A DNA stretch of 64,000 nucleotides from Fen-178 sp963722575 (GCA_963722575.1 CAVRNR010000004.1:248001-312000), one strand, 5' to 3'; positions 28,872 through 37,580 are shown, numbered from the stretch's first letter. The notes: generated from the sequence alone by a model not told the origin. Numbers and translations are program-made.

Positions 28872-31446
28872 CGGCCAGCACCGAGAGCTTCACCGCGCTG
28901 ACCTTGCGGTACACATCCTGTGGCGTCCGGATCTCGCCATCCACTGTCAGCAGATCCTCGATCCGCACGCCGAACAGCCGCTCATTCTCTTCCAGGTACG
29001 GGCGGATCAGCCGCCAGTCCTTGTCGCCCAACGGCGAGAACACTCCGCCGTTAAGCTGGCGCTCGACCACCTTCTGCCGCGGGTCGCGTATGTAAATCGC
29101 CCCGCCGCTCGCCAGTGAGAACAGGTTCGCGCCGGGGTAGGGCGATTCCAAAGCCGTCATGTGGCCCTGGCCGTCGAACGTAATGCCGTTCAACACCACG
29201 AAGCCGCCGCCGGCCAGCGGATCGCCGGCCATGAACGATTCCGCCAGAAAATCCAGGCACGTGCCGTTGATCACCACGCGCGGGTGCCCCACCGCGTTGA
29301 TCAGCGGCCGGCCCGCCGCGTTGCCCAGGACGTACACTTCGCCGCCCTTGGCCCCGTACATGAACGTCTGTCCCACGTCGCCATGGATCACCAGCTTGCC
29401 ACACTTGGCGATTTGCGCCACCTGGTCCTGCGCGTTGCCGTGGATGTGGATCTCCAGGCCGTCCATGCCGCTGGCGGTGTAATCGCCGTTCGAACCGTAA
29501 AGATCGAGCCGGACGCCTTGGGTCGCCGGGCCCAGGCCCGCGCCGTGGAACCGTTGCCCGCGCAGCCGGTAGACCGCGAACCGCTTCCAGCCCGCCTTGT
29601 GGGCATGGTCGAGCAGCACGGCGTCGCAATCGTCGCCCTCCGGCGGGAAGCCCTGAGAATCGACGACGAGGAGTTCCTCGCCCGCCTGCGGAGCGGCGAG
29701 GCGGCCGCGTGTGGCGAAAGTGACCCGCCGCCAGAAGCGCGTGGCTGGTTCTCCAAAAAGCGGCGCCGAGTCGAACAGCCGCTCGAGCGCCTGTGCGACC
29801 ACCTGCGTGATGGTGGCGCGCCGTTTGTCGCCGGTCGGGAACCGCCGGTCGTGCAGCATGGTCAGCAGATCGATGGCCGCGGCGCGCGATTTCGCATTAT
29901 CCGCCGCTTGAACCACCGCCTGGCAGAAGCGCTGCAATTCGTCCGCCGGCCACGCCGGCAGATCGTGCATGTAGGCAAAAAGGCCCTCAACGTCACCTGC
30001 CTGTAGCTTTTCCCTGATGCCATCGGACGAGGTACTGTGGCCAGTCTCGACACTCACCCGATCGCACCGCACCGTCCCGCCCTCGCGCTTCACCTCGCGG
30101 CCGAACTTGTCGGTGCAGGCCAGCCGCTTGCCGCCGTTGCCGTCGGATGCCACGGTGAAAATGAAAGCGCCGCCGTCGCTCGACGAGCCGCCTCGGGCGT
30201 TCCAATACTTGTCGGCGACGGGGCAGAACCGCGGGTCCTCCTTGGCGAGGCTCCGCAGCGTGGCGTCGATGGCCTGCTTCTCGGAGCAGATCAGGCCGAT
30301 CTGCACCTCGCCGCTATCGGATAGCGCGAACACCTGCGGCCGCAGCATGGCCGTGTCCGTGATGCCCAGCAGTTGGAAGCGGTCCTCGCGGCTGCGCGCG
30401 ATGATGAAGAACCACGGGCCATCCGGAGAGGCGTGAATGTGGGTGGCCTGGATCTGCCGGTAGATGATCTGCTTTTCCGGCGGCAACTGGTCGAAATCCA
30501 GCTCCGTGGTGGGCGCCAGGGCTTCGATGATGTACTCCAGCGGGTATTCGTAGACGCGGTCCCACAGGTCGAAAAGCTGCACCGATACCTCGGTGTCGGT
30601 GAGGAACTGCTGGCGGATGTTGCGCTGCCGCAGATACTCGCACACCGAGTGGTAGTTGGCGAAATCGCCGTTATGCACCAGGGCTTCGTTCAATCCGACA
30701 AACGGGTGCGCCCCGCCGGGATGCCACACGCGCCCCTTGGTGGGGTAGCGCTGGTGGGCGATCCACACGTGGGCCTTGAAATCCTGAAGCTGGTAATATT
30801 CCACGTTCTGCTCGGCGTAGCCCACCATCTTGAAAACCAGCAGGTTGCGCCCGTGCGAGAGCACGAACGCCCGCTTCTCACCCAGCGACGCGTAGTAGGC
30901 TTCGTTGAGCTGGTAGGAATTCCGCCACACGAACTCGTCTTCGAGCGCGCGCGGCGCCAGCCCTTCGAGGCCCGCCGACGCCGCGAAGGCCGCCAGCGCC
31001 TCCGGCTTCGCCCGCACGATGTAGCGGTGAACATCCGGCGGACGCACCTCCAGCCCCGAAATGTCGCGATAGTCCTCGAGGTGCGCCTGCCGCGTGGAAA
31101 CCGCGATGTCGAAGTTAGGCAGAATGAACTGCCGCTCCAGCTCCGCGTGGCACTCCGCGTCGAGCAGCGCGATTTGCAGCAGGTAATGGCTCTCCAGCAT
31201 CTCCGAAGAAATGCCCAGTTGCTCCGGGACCAGGCCCACCGCCGCGATGCCGCCGCCCTTCCCGTTGCCGCGGTTCTGCATCTGGATGGAAGGCTCGTAG
31301 ATGAATCGCCCTCGCACCGGCACGGTGCAGGCGAACCCCGTGACCCCGCAGCCGCCTTCCTCGGCCGGCTCGGACGCGATGGGCCGCTCGTCCACCGGGT
31401 AGATCTGCGACCGGCTGGCCAGTAGCCGTTCGGCAAATTCGCTCAT
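28852..31446 (-). CDS. Glutamate synthase-type subunit: class II amidotransferase plus GXGXG domain
   Basis: 864 residues. The N-terminal class II glutamine amidotransferase has its likely nucleophile at Cys33 (EEGGCGVTGFAC), so a 32-residue propeptide would have to be cut, as in GltB. HQRYPTKGRVWHPGGAHPF and ALVHNGDFANYHS form the rest of that site. The last 200 residues are the GXGXG beta-helix domain (YGSNGDYTASGMDGLEIHIH, KLVIHGDVGQTFMYGAKGGE, NAAGRPLINAVG). The FMN domain of ordinary GltB is missing and is encoded by the next gene upstream. Start overlaps that gene's stop as TAATG. Expected role: release ammonia from glutamine and channel it. Confidence 0.85.
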   Translation of the reverse strand: MSEFAERLLASRSQIYPVDERPIASEPAEEGGCGVTGFACTVPVRGRFIYEPSIQMQNRGNGKGGGIAAVGLVPEQLGISSEMLESHYLLQIALLDAECHAELERQFILPNFDIAVSTRQAHLEDYRDISGLEVRPPDVHRYIVRAKPEALAAFAASAGLEGLAPRALEDEFVWRNSYQLNEAYYASLGEKRAFVLSHGRNLLVFKMVGYAEQNVEYYQLQDFKAHVWIAHQRYPTKGRVWHPGGAHPFVGLNEALVHNGDFANYHSVCEYLRQRNIRQQFLTDTEVSVQLFDLWDRVYEYPLEYIIEALAPTTELDFDQLPPEKQIIYRQIQATHIHASPDGPWFFIIARSREDRFQLLGITDTAMLRPQVFALSDSGEVQIGLICSEKQAIDATLRSLAKEDPRFCPVADKYWNARGGSSSDGGAFIFTVASDGNGGKRLACTDKFGREVKREGGTVRCDRVSVETGHSTSSDGIREKLQAGDVEGLFAYMHDLPAWPADELQRFCQAVVQAADNAKSRAAAIDLLTMLHDRRFPTGDKRRATITQVVAQALERLFDSAPLFGEPATRFWRRVTFATRGRLAAPQAGEELLVVDSQGFPPEGDDCDAVLLDHAHKAGWKRFAVYRLRGQRFHGAGLGPATQGVRLDLYGSNGDYTASGMDGLEIHIHGNAQDQVAQIAKCGKLVIHGDVGQTFMYGAKGGEVYVLGNAAGRPLINAVGHPRVVINGTCLDFLAESFMAGDPLAGGGFVVLNGITFDGQGHMTALESPYPGANLFSLASGGAIYIRDPRQKVVERQLNGGVFSPLGDKDWRLIRPYLEENERLFGVRIEDLLTVDGEIRTPQDVYRKVSAVKLSVLAGSEKKK

Positions 31447-32978
31447 TACGCCACCTCCGCGGCCGGTTCATCGCTCAAGTAGCACAGCACATCGCTGCGC
31501 CCGCGCAGCTCGCGAATCGACGACATGCCCAGCCGCGCCAGCACTTCCACCATCTGTTCCCGCCAGGCATTGTGCATGTTGATGAGCCGCTGCGTGGCCC
31601 ACTCCACGCTCATCTGCTGTATTAGTTCCGGGTCGGTGGAGGCGATGCCGCGCGGGCAGCCCCGGCCGCTTTCACAAGAAGCGCATCGCACGCAGCCCAG
31701 CGCCACCAGCTCAGCCGTGCCGATCACCACGCCATCGGCGCCCAGCGCAATCGCCTTCAATACATCGAACGCGGTGCGTATGCCGCCCGAGGCGATGAGC
31801 GTGATCTTCTCGCGAATGCCCTCCGCGACCAGGAACTTATGCACCTTGGGAATGGCGAACTCAATGGGCATGGCGATGTTCTTCTTGGCGATGTCCGGAG
31901 CCGCGCCGGTGCCCCCATAGCTGCCGTCCAGGTGGATGATGTGCGCGCCCGCGTAGTAGCTGCCCACGGCCACCATATCCACGTCGGTAGGCGTCGAGAC
32001 CTTCACGCTCACCAGGCAGGTGGGGTTCACTTCCTTGATCCAATCCAAGTGCTTCTTGTGGTCCTCCACGCTGTATACGCTGTGGAAGGGGAACGGGCTG
32101 AACAGCGCGTTGCCCGCCACCGCCTCGCGCATGCGGGCGACAGCGGGAGTGTTCTTGTCGCCCAGCAGGTGCCCGCCCAGCCCCGGCTTGGCGCCCTGCG
32201 CGTACTTGAACTCCACGATGCGCACGCGTTGGATGGTATCCTCACGCACGCCGAAAAGGCCGGTGGCCACTTGCGTGATCACGTGGTCGTCGTAGGGCCG
32301 CAGGCGATCCGGGTATCCGCCCTCGCCGGTGCAGGTGAAGCTGTTCCAGGCCACGGCCGCGCGGGCTTTGGCCAGGATGGTGTGGATGCTCACCGACCCG
32401 AAGCTCATGCCGCCCCCGTAGACCGGGATGTCGATGTGGGCCTGCGGACGGCCGTCGGCGCGGTGGTTCAGATCCAGACTGGTGTCGATCTCGCCGGCCG
32501 TTGGGGCAGCCACCGGCTCCTCCAACCCCGGCAGCTCGAACTTAAACCGCATGCTGTCGAACCCGCCGCCCGAGGCTCCCTGCCGGGATTCCAGATGCGG
32601 CGGCGCCTTGTGCCCCGTGGCCGCCTGGTGCCAGTTCGCCAGAATCAAGTCGCTCGACCAGCGCGGATCGCCCATGCACTCGGCGCTGGGGTTGCGCCGC
32701 ATGGTGAGCGCATGCTGCGGGCATTGCGCGATGCACGATTCGGCGCTCTCCGCGCATTCCGGCCCGATGCACAGGTGATCTTGCGGGCGCAGGGTGAACG
32801 CATACCCCGCGGGCTTGACGTGCACGCCGTAGGAGCACACTTCGACGCACCGGCCGCACGAGGCGCACGCCGCCGAGCGGTCGATCTTGTATTTGCCCAG
32901 GGCGTTGCGGTAGCGGTCGGGCGCGGGACGAACCTCGCGGACGACGGTCTCCTGGGGCCAGTCGCTGGTTGTGGTCAT
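31446..32978 (-). CDS. Ferredoxin-domain glutamate synthase FMN subunit (archaeal/split type)
   Basis: 510 residues from ATG 32978, overlapping the upstream stop as ATGA; an upstream in-frame start at 33008 is less likely. The N-terminus has 4Fe-4S sites CASCGRCVEVC (38-48) and C70...CIAQCP (to 86). The glutamate-synthase FMN barrel follows: IPVYGGGMSFGSVS, TCTGEGGYPDRL, GAKPGLGGHLLGDK, HLDGSYGGTGAAP, LIASGGIRTAFDVLKAIALG. CVRCASCESGRGCPRG is the cluster site near 450. This is the domain that reduces 2-iminoglutarate to glutamate in GltB. With the amidotransferase gene and the GltD module inside HdrA, a whole glutamate synthase is present in pieces. Confidence 0.87.
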   Translation of the reverse strand: MTTTSDWPQETVVREVRPAPDRYRNALGKYKIDRSAACASCGRCVEVCSYGVHVKPAGYAFTLRPQDHLCIGPECAESAESCIAQCPQHALTMRRNPSAECMGDPRWSSDLILANWHQAATGHKAPPHLESRQGASGGGFDSMRFKFELPGLEEPVAAPTAGEIDTSLDLNHRADGRPQAHIDIPVYGGGMSFGSVSIHTILAKARAAVAWNSFTCTGEGGYPDRLRPYDDHVITQVATGLFGVREDTIQRVRIVEFKYAQGAKPGLGGHLLGDKNTPAVARMREAVAGNALFSPFPFHSVYSVEDHKKHLDWIKEVNPTCLVSVKVSTPTDVDMVAVGSYYAGAHIIHLDGSYGGTGAAPDIAKKNIAMPIEFAIPKVHKFLVAEGIREKITLIASGGIRTAFDVLKAIALGADGVVIGTAELVALGCVRCASCESGRGCPRGIASTDPELIQQMSVEWATQRLINMHNAWREQMVEVLARLGMSSIRELRGRSDVLCYLSDEPAAEVA

Positions 32979-34393
32979 GCGCTCACCTGCTGCCGTGAGA
33001 CGCGGCACAGGTCGCCGAACGCCTCCCTCGCAATGTCTTCCAAAAACATGGCGCGCCCCACTTCCCCGCGCAAGCGGCGGACCTCGCGGATTCCCATCGC
33101 GCCCAGCACTTCGATCAACTGGCTGTGCCAGGCGCCCATCAGGTTCACGATTCGCTGCGTCGCGTACTCGGTGCTGGCCGAACCGATCTCAGCCGGGCAC
33201 GGATTGCACGAAGCGCCCGTGCCGCGCGCGTGCCGGCAGACCCGGCATCCCAAGGCCACCAGCAGGGCCGTATCCACGGCCACCAGGTCGGCCCCGCAGA
33301 TAATCGCCTTAGCCATGTGCTCGGCCAGGGCGATGCCGCCGGAGACAATGAGAGTCACCTCGTCCCGTATCCCTTCCTTCACCAGCCGCCCGTGCACTTC
33401 CCGCAGAGCGTCCTTGATGTGCCGGCCGGGCCGCCCGCTCTCCAGCCGCTCGCGCCCGTGCAAATCGGTGCACAGATGGAACACTTTGATGCCCGCGCGG
33501 GCCAAATCGAGAATGCGGCCGGCCGCCGCCGGGCCGAGCGGCATGCGCACCGAGAGAATCACCTGCGGGTTGACGGCCAGCGCCTGGCCAGCCAGGTCCG
33601 CCACTTCCGGGCAATCCTCCAATTGAGCCATGCGCACGGCTTTGAGAATTTCGTGGCTCCTAGCGATGTGGTCCGCGCGAAGCAGTGGCACCACGTGAGG
33701 TTCGGGCGTGGCCTCGGCAGCCGGTATCACGGCCAGAGTTTTGAGTTCCTTGGCCGCCGCGGCACGCGCTTTGGCGAGATCGCCGCCCGCGCCCTCAACC
33801 TGCCAGGCGGGAATGTCCAAAATGGCCGGAAGCTGGATCTCCAGCAGCCGGGAGGGCGGGGTCAGCATCGCTCCATCGGGCGTGAACCGCAGGCGCAGCG
33901 GCTTCGGCCCGATATCCACGCTGGTTGAAATGTACTCGCGCCCGTGAATCCCGTCGCGCGTGGGCCGCACGATCTCCGACATGTCGGTCCAGATGGAGTC
34001 GAAGCCCGGCCCGTGAAACCGCCCGCGGTAACCCGCGCCCGAGACGGGAATCTTGCCGGTGTCGGACTGGTTCCAGGTGGTTAAGAGGATGTCCGGCTTC
34101 CAGTACTCGTCCCCCAGGTCCAGGAATTCCGGGTTCACCGAGACGCTCAGCAGTCCCTTGGTGCAGCCCTGCACGCAAGAGAGGCAGGCCTTGCACTCGT
34201 CGGATGTTTCGAGCGGCGCCAGCGGGTCGCGATTGTAGGCCGCTTCGTGCCGGTACACGTCGTAGAGGCAGCGCAGCTTGACGCAATTGGTGCAGCGCGA
34301 GCAATCCTCCCGCCAATCGACGTTCCCGAACTTGCCCACGCGGCGGAACTGCGGCGGCGTCGGAACAGTGTGTATGTGGTAACGATCGGGCAT
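32975..34393 (-). CDS. Second, divergent Fe-S/FMN glutamate synthase-like protein
   Basis: 472 residues. Two ferredoxin sites lie at the N-terminus (CSRCTNCVKLRC and CKACLSCVQGC). A weaker glutamate synthase-like barrel follows, with LILDL-type helices, VTLIVSGGIALAEHMAKAII, CGADLVAVDTALLVALGCRV and CRHARGTGASCNPCP. The glycine-rich FMN loops PVYGGGMSFG and GEGGYPDRL of the neighbouring paralogue are not recognisable, so FMN binding or catalysis may be altered. It could be a structural or electron-relay partner of 31446-32978. Position directly upstream with a 4-bp overlap favours complex formation. Confidence 0.72.
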   Translation of the reverse strand: MPDRYHIHTVPTPPQFRRVGKFGNVDWREDCSRCTNCVKLRCLYDVYRHEAAYNRDPLAPLETSDECKACLSCVQGCTKGLLSVSVNPEFLDLGDEYWKPDILLTTWNQSDTGKIPVSGAGYRGRFHGPGFDSIWTDMSEIVRPTRDGIHGREYISTSVDIGPKPLRLRFTPDGAMLTPPSRLLEIQLPAILDIPAWQVEGAGGDLAKARAAAAKELKTLAVIPAAEATPEPHVVPLLRADHIARSHEILKAVRMAQLEDCPEVADLAGQALAVNPQVILSVRMPLGPAAAGRILDLARAGIKVFHLCTDLHGRERLESGRPGRHIKDALREVHGRLVKEGIRDEVTLIVSGGIALAEHMAKAIICGADLVAVDTALLVALGCRVCRHARGTGASCNPCPAEIGSASTEYATQRIVNLMGAWHSQLIEVLGAMGIREVRRLRGEVGRAMFLEDIAREAFGDLCRVSRQQVSA

Positions 34394-34405
34394 ACCAGGC
34401 CTCGT

Positions 34406-35206
34406 CTAAACCAATCCCGCTTGTTCGATCACATCGGCGGCCAGCGCCTCGCACCCGCCGCTCAAGATGTGAATGCCACGGACGCCAGGGATGCTCTTGA
34501 GCTTGGCAGCCATCTCCGCCGCAATGGCCACGCTCTCGCTCGGCTGCACACTCGGGATGATGGCCACTTTCTGGTCCAGCCCCGCCTCCCGTATGGCGTC
34601 CATCCACCGCGTGAAGCCGGCCAAGTCGGTCACCGCCTGCGTCAGCAGAAAGTCCGCCCCCGCCGCGATCTTTTTCCTCAGGCGCAGCAGGCTCAATTCC
34701 ATGGGCTGCTGGTACGGGTGGGCGGCCGCCCCCACCAGCCACTCCGGAAGGGGATCGATGGTGTGCCCGTTGAAGCCATGGCCGTCGCGCATCATCTTCT
34801 TAAGGGCCTGGGTGAGCTGGATCGAGTCGATATCATAAGCGCCGGCCGCTTGCGGGCAGATTCCGAGGGACTGGTGGTCGCCGCTGATGCAGAAAACCGT
34901 GTCGATGCCCAGCGCCGCCGCGCCCAGCGCGTCGTTCTCCAGCGCGATGCGGTTGCGGTCGCGGGTCACCATCGAGAGCGCGGCAGACCGGCCCTCCGCC
35001 GCCAGGATCGCGGCGCACGCCAGGGCCGACCCGGCGATCTGGCCGCAATTGTCCGCCACCACCACCGCATCCAAACGGTCGGGCAGCAGGGCCGCGAGCT
35101 TCTTCACCGCGCCGGCGTCGCCGCTCAACGGCGGCAGACACTCGGCCGTGACGGCCAGCATGCCGGCGCTCAGCGTCTGGCCCAGTTTACTCTTCGTTGT
35201 CGTCAT
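34406..35206 (-). CDS. metF: Methylenetetrahydrofolate reductase, MetF flavoprotein subunit
   Basis: 266 residues, a little shorter than E. coli MetF (296). The TIM-barrel landmarks are VTAECLPPLSGD, whose Glu corresponds to the catalytic acid of the family, ADNCGQIAG, TVFCISGDHQSLG, AAAHPYQQPMELSLLRLRKK and GADFLLTQAVTD. It reduces 5,10-methylene-THF to 5-methyl-THF. Its 3' neighbours and the metV gene at the operon end suggest the MetFV form, fed by Fe-S proteins instead of NADH directly. It overlaps the upstream MvhD-like gene by 20 bp. Confidence 0.88.
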   Translation of the reverse strand: MTTTKSKLGQTLSAGMLAVTAECLPPLSGDAGAVKKLAALLPDRLDAVVVADNCGQIAGSALACAAILAAEGRSAALSMVTRDRNRIALENDALGAAALGIDTVFCISGDHQSLGICPQAAGAYDIDSIQLTQALKKMMRDGHGFNGHTIDPLPEWLVGAAAHPYQQPMELSLLRLRKKIAAGADFLLTQAVTDLAGFTRWMDAIREAGLDQKVAIIPSVQPSESVAIAAEMAAKLKSIPGVRGIHILSGGCEALAADVIEQAGLV

Positions 35207-35798
35207 AGCTGATATCCACTTCCTGGCAGATTTCTTCGGCGTGTACGGCCGCGGGATCTCTGTGCAAAGGGTTGGGGGGCAGTGCCGCGAGGGCCTCGAC
35301 CACCCGATCCCGGATGGCGGCCGCCTGGGCGTCCCGCGCCGCGCAATCGCACGCCGGCGCCGGCCTTCCGGCCGCCAACGCCATGTCTTCCGCCGCCGTG
35401 CCCGGCATATGGAAGAGCATCAGACGCTCACCGCCCAGCGCGATCGCGTTGAGGATGGAGCGCAGGTAGTCCGCCCGGCGCGCGCAGCGCTTGCTGCCCT
35501 CCAGATAGTGGCAGTTGTCCTCCTCGCAGGCGACCATCGCAACCGCGTCCGACCCCGACTCGAACGCCTTCAGCACGTGCTCCGGCTGCAGCCGCCCCGT
35601 GCAGGCCACCAGGATTTCTTGCACTGGCCAGGGCCAGCCGAAGTCCGGGATCCCCGGCCGCGGCCGGCCCGCCGAGGTGGGAGCCTGGCCCGGACGGGCG
35701 CAATTGGTGCACACGAAGACGGTGACGGGTCCCGGAATCGAAGTCCGTACCACCCCACCCTGTGGTGGTGCTCCTACAGTTGCAATATCCTGATTCAT
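35187..35798 (-). CDS. MvhD-like iron-sulfur protein, first gene of the operon
   Basis: 203 residues from ATG 35798 (MNQDIATVGAPP). MvhD pattern: TVFVCTNCARPGQ, EILVACTGRLQPEHVLKAFE, AMVACEEDNCHYLEGSKRCA and the helix RADYLRSILNAIAL. A C-terminal extension with a further CDCAARDAQ motif and an acidic tail (EEICQEVDISYDDNEE) distinguishes it from the second MvhD at 22391. It is the promoter-proximal gene, opposite the divergent LysR gene. Confidence 0.78.
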   Translation of the reverse strand: MNQDIATVGAPPQGGVVRTSIPGPVTVFVCTNCARPGQAPTSAGRPRPGIPDFGWPWPVQEILVACTGRLQPEHVLKAFESGSDAVAMVACEEDNCHYLEGSKRCARRADYLRSILNAIALGGERLMLFHMPGTAAEDMALAAGRPAPACDCAARDAQAAAIRDRVVEALAALPPNPLHRDPAAVHAEEICQEVDISYDDNEE

Positions 35799-35905
35799 AA
35801 GGAGATCTCTCGACGGGGAGAGTGAGAAAGCAGTATACCAGATTTTAAGTATTTTGGATATTATTATTCTCAAAGCATAATCCTGGCTTATAATAGACCT
35901 GGAGT
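35799..35905. promoter_or_regulatory. Divergent promoter region of the LysR gene and the metF-glt-hdr operon
   Basis: This 107-bp gap is strikingly AT-rich against its surroundings (for example 35840-35880). Rightward, TTCTCA (35867-35872) and TATAAT (35889-35894) with 16-bp spacing give a promoter whose start would lie only a few bases before the LysR ATG. Leftward, TATACT (complement of 35832-35837) is the best -10 candidate but lacks a good -35. Short AT-rich words here may be the LysR binding site, as expected for a regulator that controls a divergent operon. Confidence 0.5.
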
Positions 35906-36838
35906 ATGACACTCGAACACCTGAAGCTTTTCCGGGACATCGCCCACGCCCGCAACGTGAGCCATGGCGCGGAAGTCTGCGGCGTCAGCCAGTCCGCCGC
36001 CAGCCAGCACCTGCACGAAACCGAACGCCTGTTGGGGGTCCAGCTTCTGGATCGCAGCACCCGGCCCGTCGAACTCACCGAAGCCGGGCGCCTGTACTAC
36101 GAATTCTGCCGCGACGTCCTGCGCCGCCAGGAAGAGTTCGAGGAGTCGATCGACAAGCTCAAGGGCCGCGTGCAAGGCACGGTCAGGGTGGCCGCAATTT
36201 ACTCGGTGGGCCTCTCGGATATGTCGCGCCTGGAGTTGGAGTTATCCCGCCGGATGCCGCAGGCGGAGCTCCTTGTGGAATACCTGCGTCCGGAGAAGGT
36301 CTATGACGCGGTGCTCACCGATCAGGCCGACCTGGGCATTGTGAGTTACCCGGAATCCAACCGGGAAATCGCCGCCATTCCGTGGCGCGAGGAGAAAATG
36401 ATGGTGGCGGCCGCCCCCTCGCATCCTCTGGCGGCCAGAGAAACCCTGGACCTGGCCGACCTGGCCCAGCAAAACTTCGTGGCTTTCGACGACGATCTCC
36501 GCGTGGGCCGCGAAGTGAAGCGTTATATCCGCGAAAGCGGAGCCCAGTTGAACGTGGTGATGCACTTCGACAACATCCAGACCATGAAGGAGGCGGTGGT
36601 GCTGGGCACGAGCATCAGCATCATGCCCGTGCGTGTCCTGCGCAACGACATCGAGCAAGGCCGGCTGGTGGCCATCCCCATCCAGGGCTGCACGCTGGTC
36701 CGCCCGCTGGGCATCATCCACCGCCGCCGGAAGACGTTCAACCGCGCCACGCGGACGTTCCTGGATTTGTTGCGGCAAGAGGCGGCGCTGGAGCCGGCGC
36801 CAGCGCAGCCGCCGCGCCCCGTTCGCGTTAAAACCTGA
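35906..36838 (+). CDS. LysR-family transcriptional regulator (CysB/CysL-like)
   Basis: 310 residues. Winged-helix domain at 1-60 (LEHLKLFRDIAHARNVSHGA, GVSQSAASQHLHETERLLG, QLLDRSTRPVELTEAGRLYY). A substrate-binding domain follows from about 92 (GTVRVAAIYSVGLSDMSRLE, ADLGIVSYPESNREIAAIPW, VVLGTSISIMPVRVLRNDI). It is transcribed away from the ten-gene operon and is its likely regulator; the inducer is unknown. Confidence 0.87.
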   Translation: MTLEHLKLFRDIAHARNVSHGAEVCGVSQSAASQHLHETERLLGVQLLDRSTRPVELTEAGRLYYEFCRDVLRRQEEFEESIDKLKGRVQGTVRVAAIYSVGLSDMSRLELELSRRMPQAELLVEYLRPEKVYDAVLTDQADLGIVSYPESNREIAAIPWREEKMMVAAAPSHPLAARETLDLADLAQQNFVAFDDDLRVGREVKRYIRESGAQLNVVMHFDNIQTMKEAVVLGTSISIMPVRVLRNDIEQGRLVAIPIQGCTLVRPLGIIHRRRKTFNRATRTFLDLLRQEAALEPAPAQPPRPVRVKT

Positions 36839-37151
36839 AGCCAGGGCGAGGGGACGCAGAAGCATCAGACGGGATTCTTAGTGTAGTGCGGCGCAACAAA
36901 TGCGCCCTACCCACTCCCGGCTGGCTGATCGTCGCGCTCGACCCGTGGAGCGACCTATTGGGTTGCCACGTCGGCGTCCGTGCCGGCGTTCTTCGAGGAA
37001 CGCCGGTAGGAATACCGGCATGGCAGGCGAAACGCCTGCTCCACGGCGCGCTGGATAAGGTGCATCATTCGCGCCGCAGACCATTAGAAGGCATGGACGG
37101 CGCCGCGCAGGATGCTATCTCGGAGTAGCGGCTTGATGGTCCTGCGTTTCA
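36839..37151. other. Convergent intergenic region with hairpin
   Basis: 313 bp between the ends of the LysR and vapC genes with no supported gene. A hairpin with 9-bp arms CCGGCGTTC/GAACGCCGG at 36983-36991 and 36998-37006 is followed by a second GCCGG-rich repeat. This could be a bidirectional terminator or another dispersed palindrome. No T-run follows. Confidence 0.4.
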
Positions 37152-37580
37152 CTACGTCGCCAGCGTCCCGTGCCGACGGGGCCAGCGCGACAACGGCCCA
37201 AGCCGAATGGGCGCCTCGTAAGCCACACCCGCCTCGTTAGCCACCGCGAAGAAGCGTGGGTCGTCCGTCCATAACTGCAATCGCCCTACAACAGCGGACG
37301 CCAGGAGGTGAACGTCGATCCAGCCCACCCCGCGACCATGCAGGCCGCGATCCCGGACGAAGGCGACAACATCACGGTGAGGAACCATGGCCGCTTGATG
37401 CATCCGCTCGTAGGCGGTCAGCAGCTTCCTGCGACCTCCCCGGTCGCCAATCAGGAGTTCTCCATAGACCAACTCGTGCCCCGCCACTTCATCGAGACCG
37501 AGGAGTCTTTCCAATTCGGCCGCGTAGGGCGCCCGGTTGGCAAGGAACCGAATCCATACGGAAGTGTCCACCAGGACCAT
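37152..37580 (-). CDS. vapC: VapC-type PIN-domain toxin
   Basis: 142 residues. PIN nuclease acidic residues are in place: Asp5 in MVLVDTSVWIRF, Glu in ELVYGELLIG, Asp in GWIDVHLLASA and Asp pair in LWTDDPRFFAVA. VapC toxins cut tRNA or rRNA and are held inactive by VapB. It starts at the last base of vapB, so the two are co-translated. Confidence 0.88.
   Translation of the reverse strand: MVLVDTSVWIRFLANRAPYAAELERLLGLDEVAGHELVYGELLIGDRGGRRKLLTAYERMHQAAMVPHRDVVAFVRDRGLHGRGVGWIDVHLLASAVVGRLQLWTDDPRFFAVANEAGVAYEAPIRLGPLSRWPRRHGTLAT

Noticed and set aside
36886..37128. 80-codon open frame in the LysR-vapC gap
   Set aside because: It covers the hairpin region, has no ribosome binding site and no pattern.
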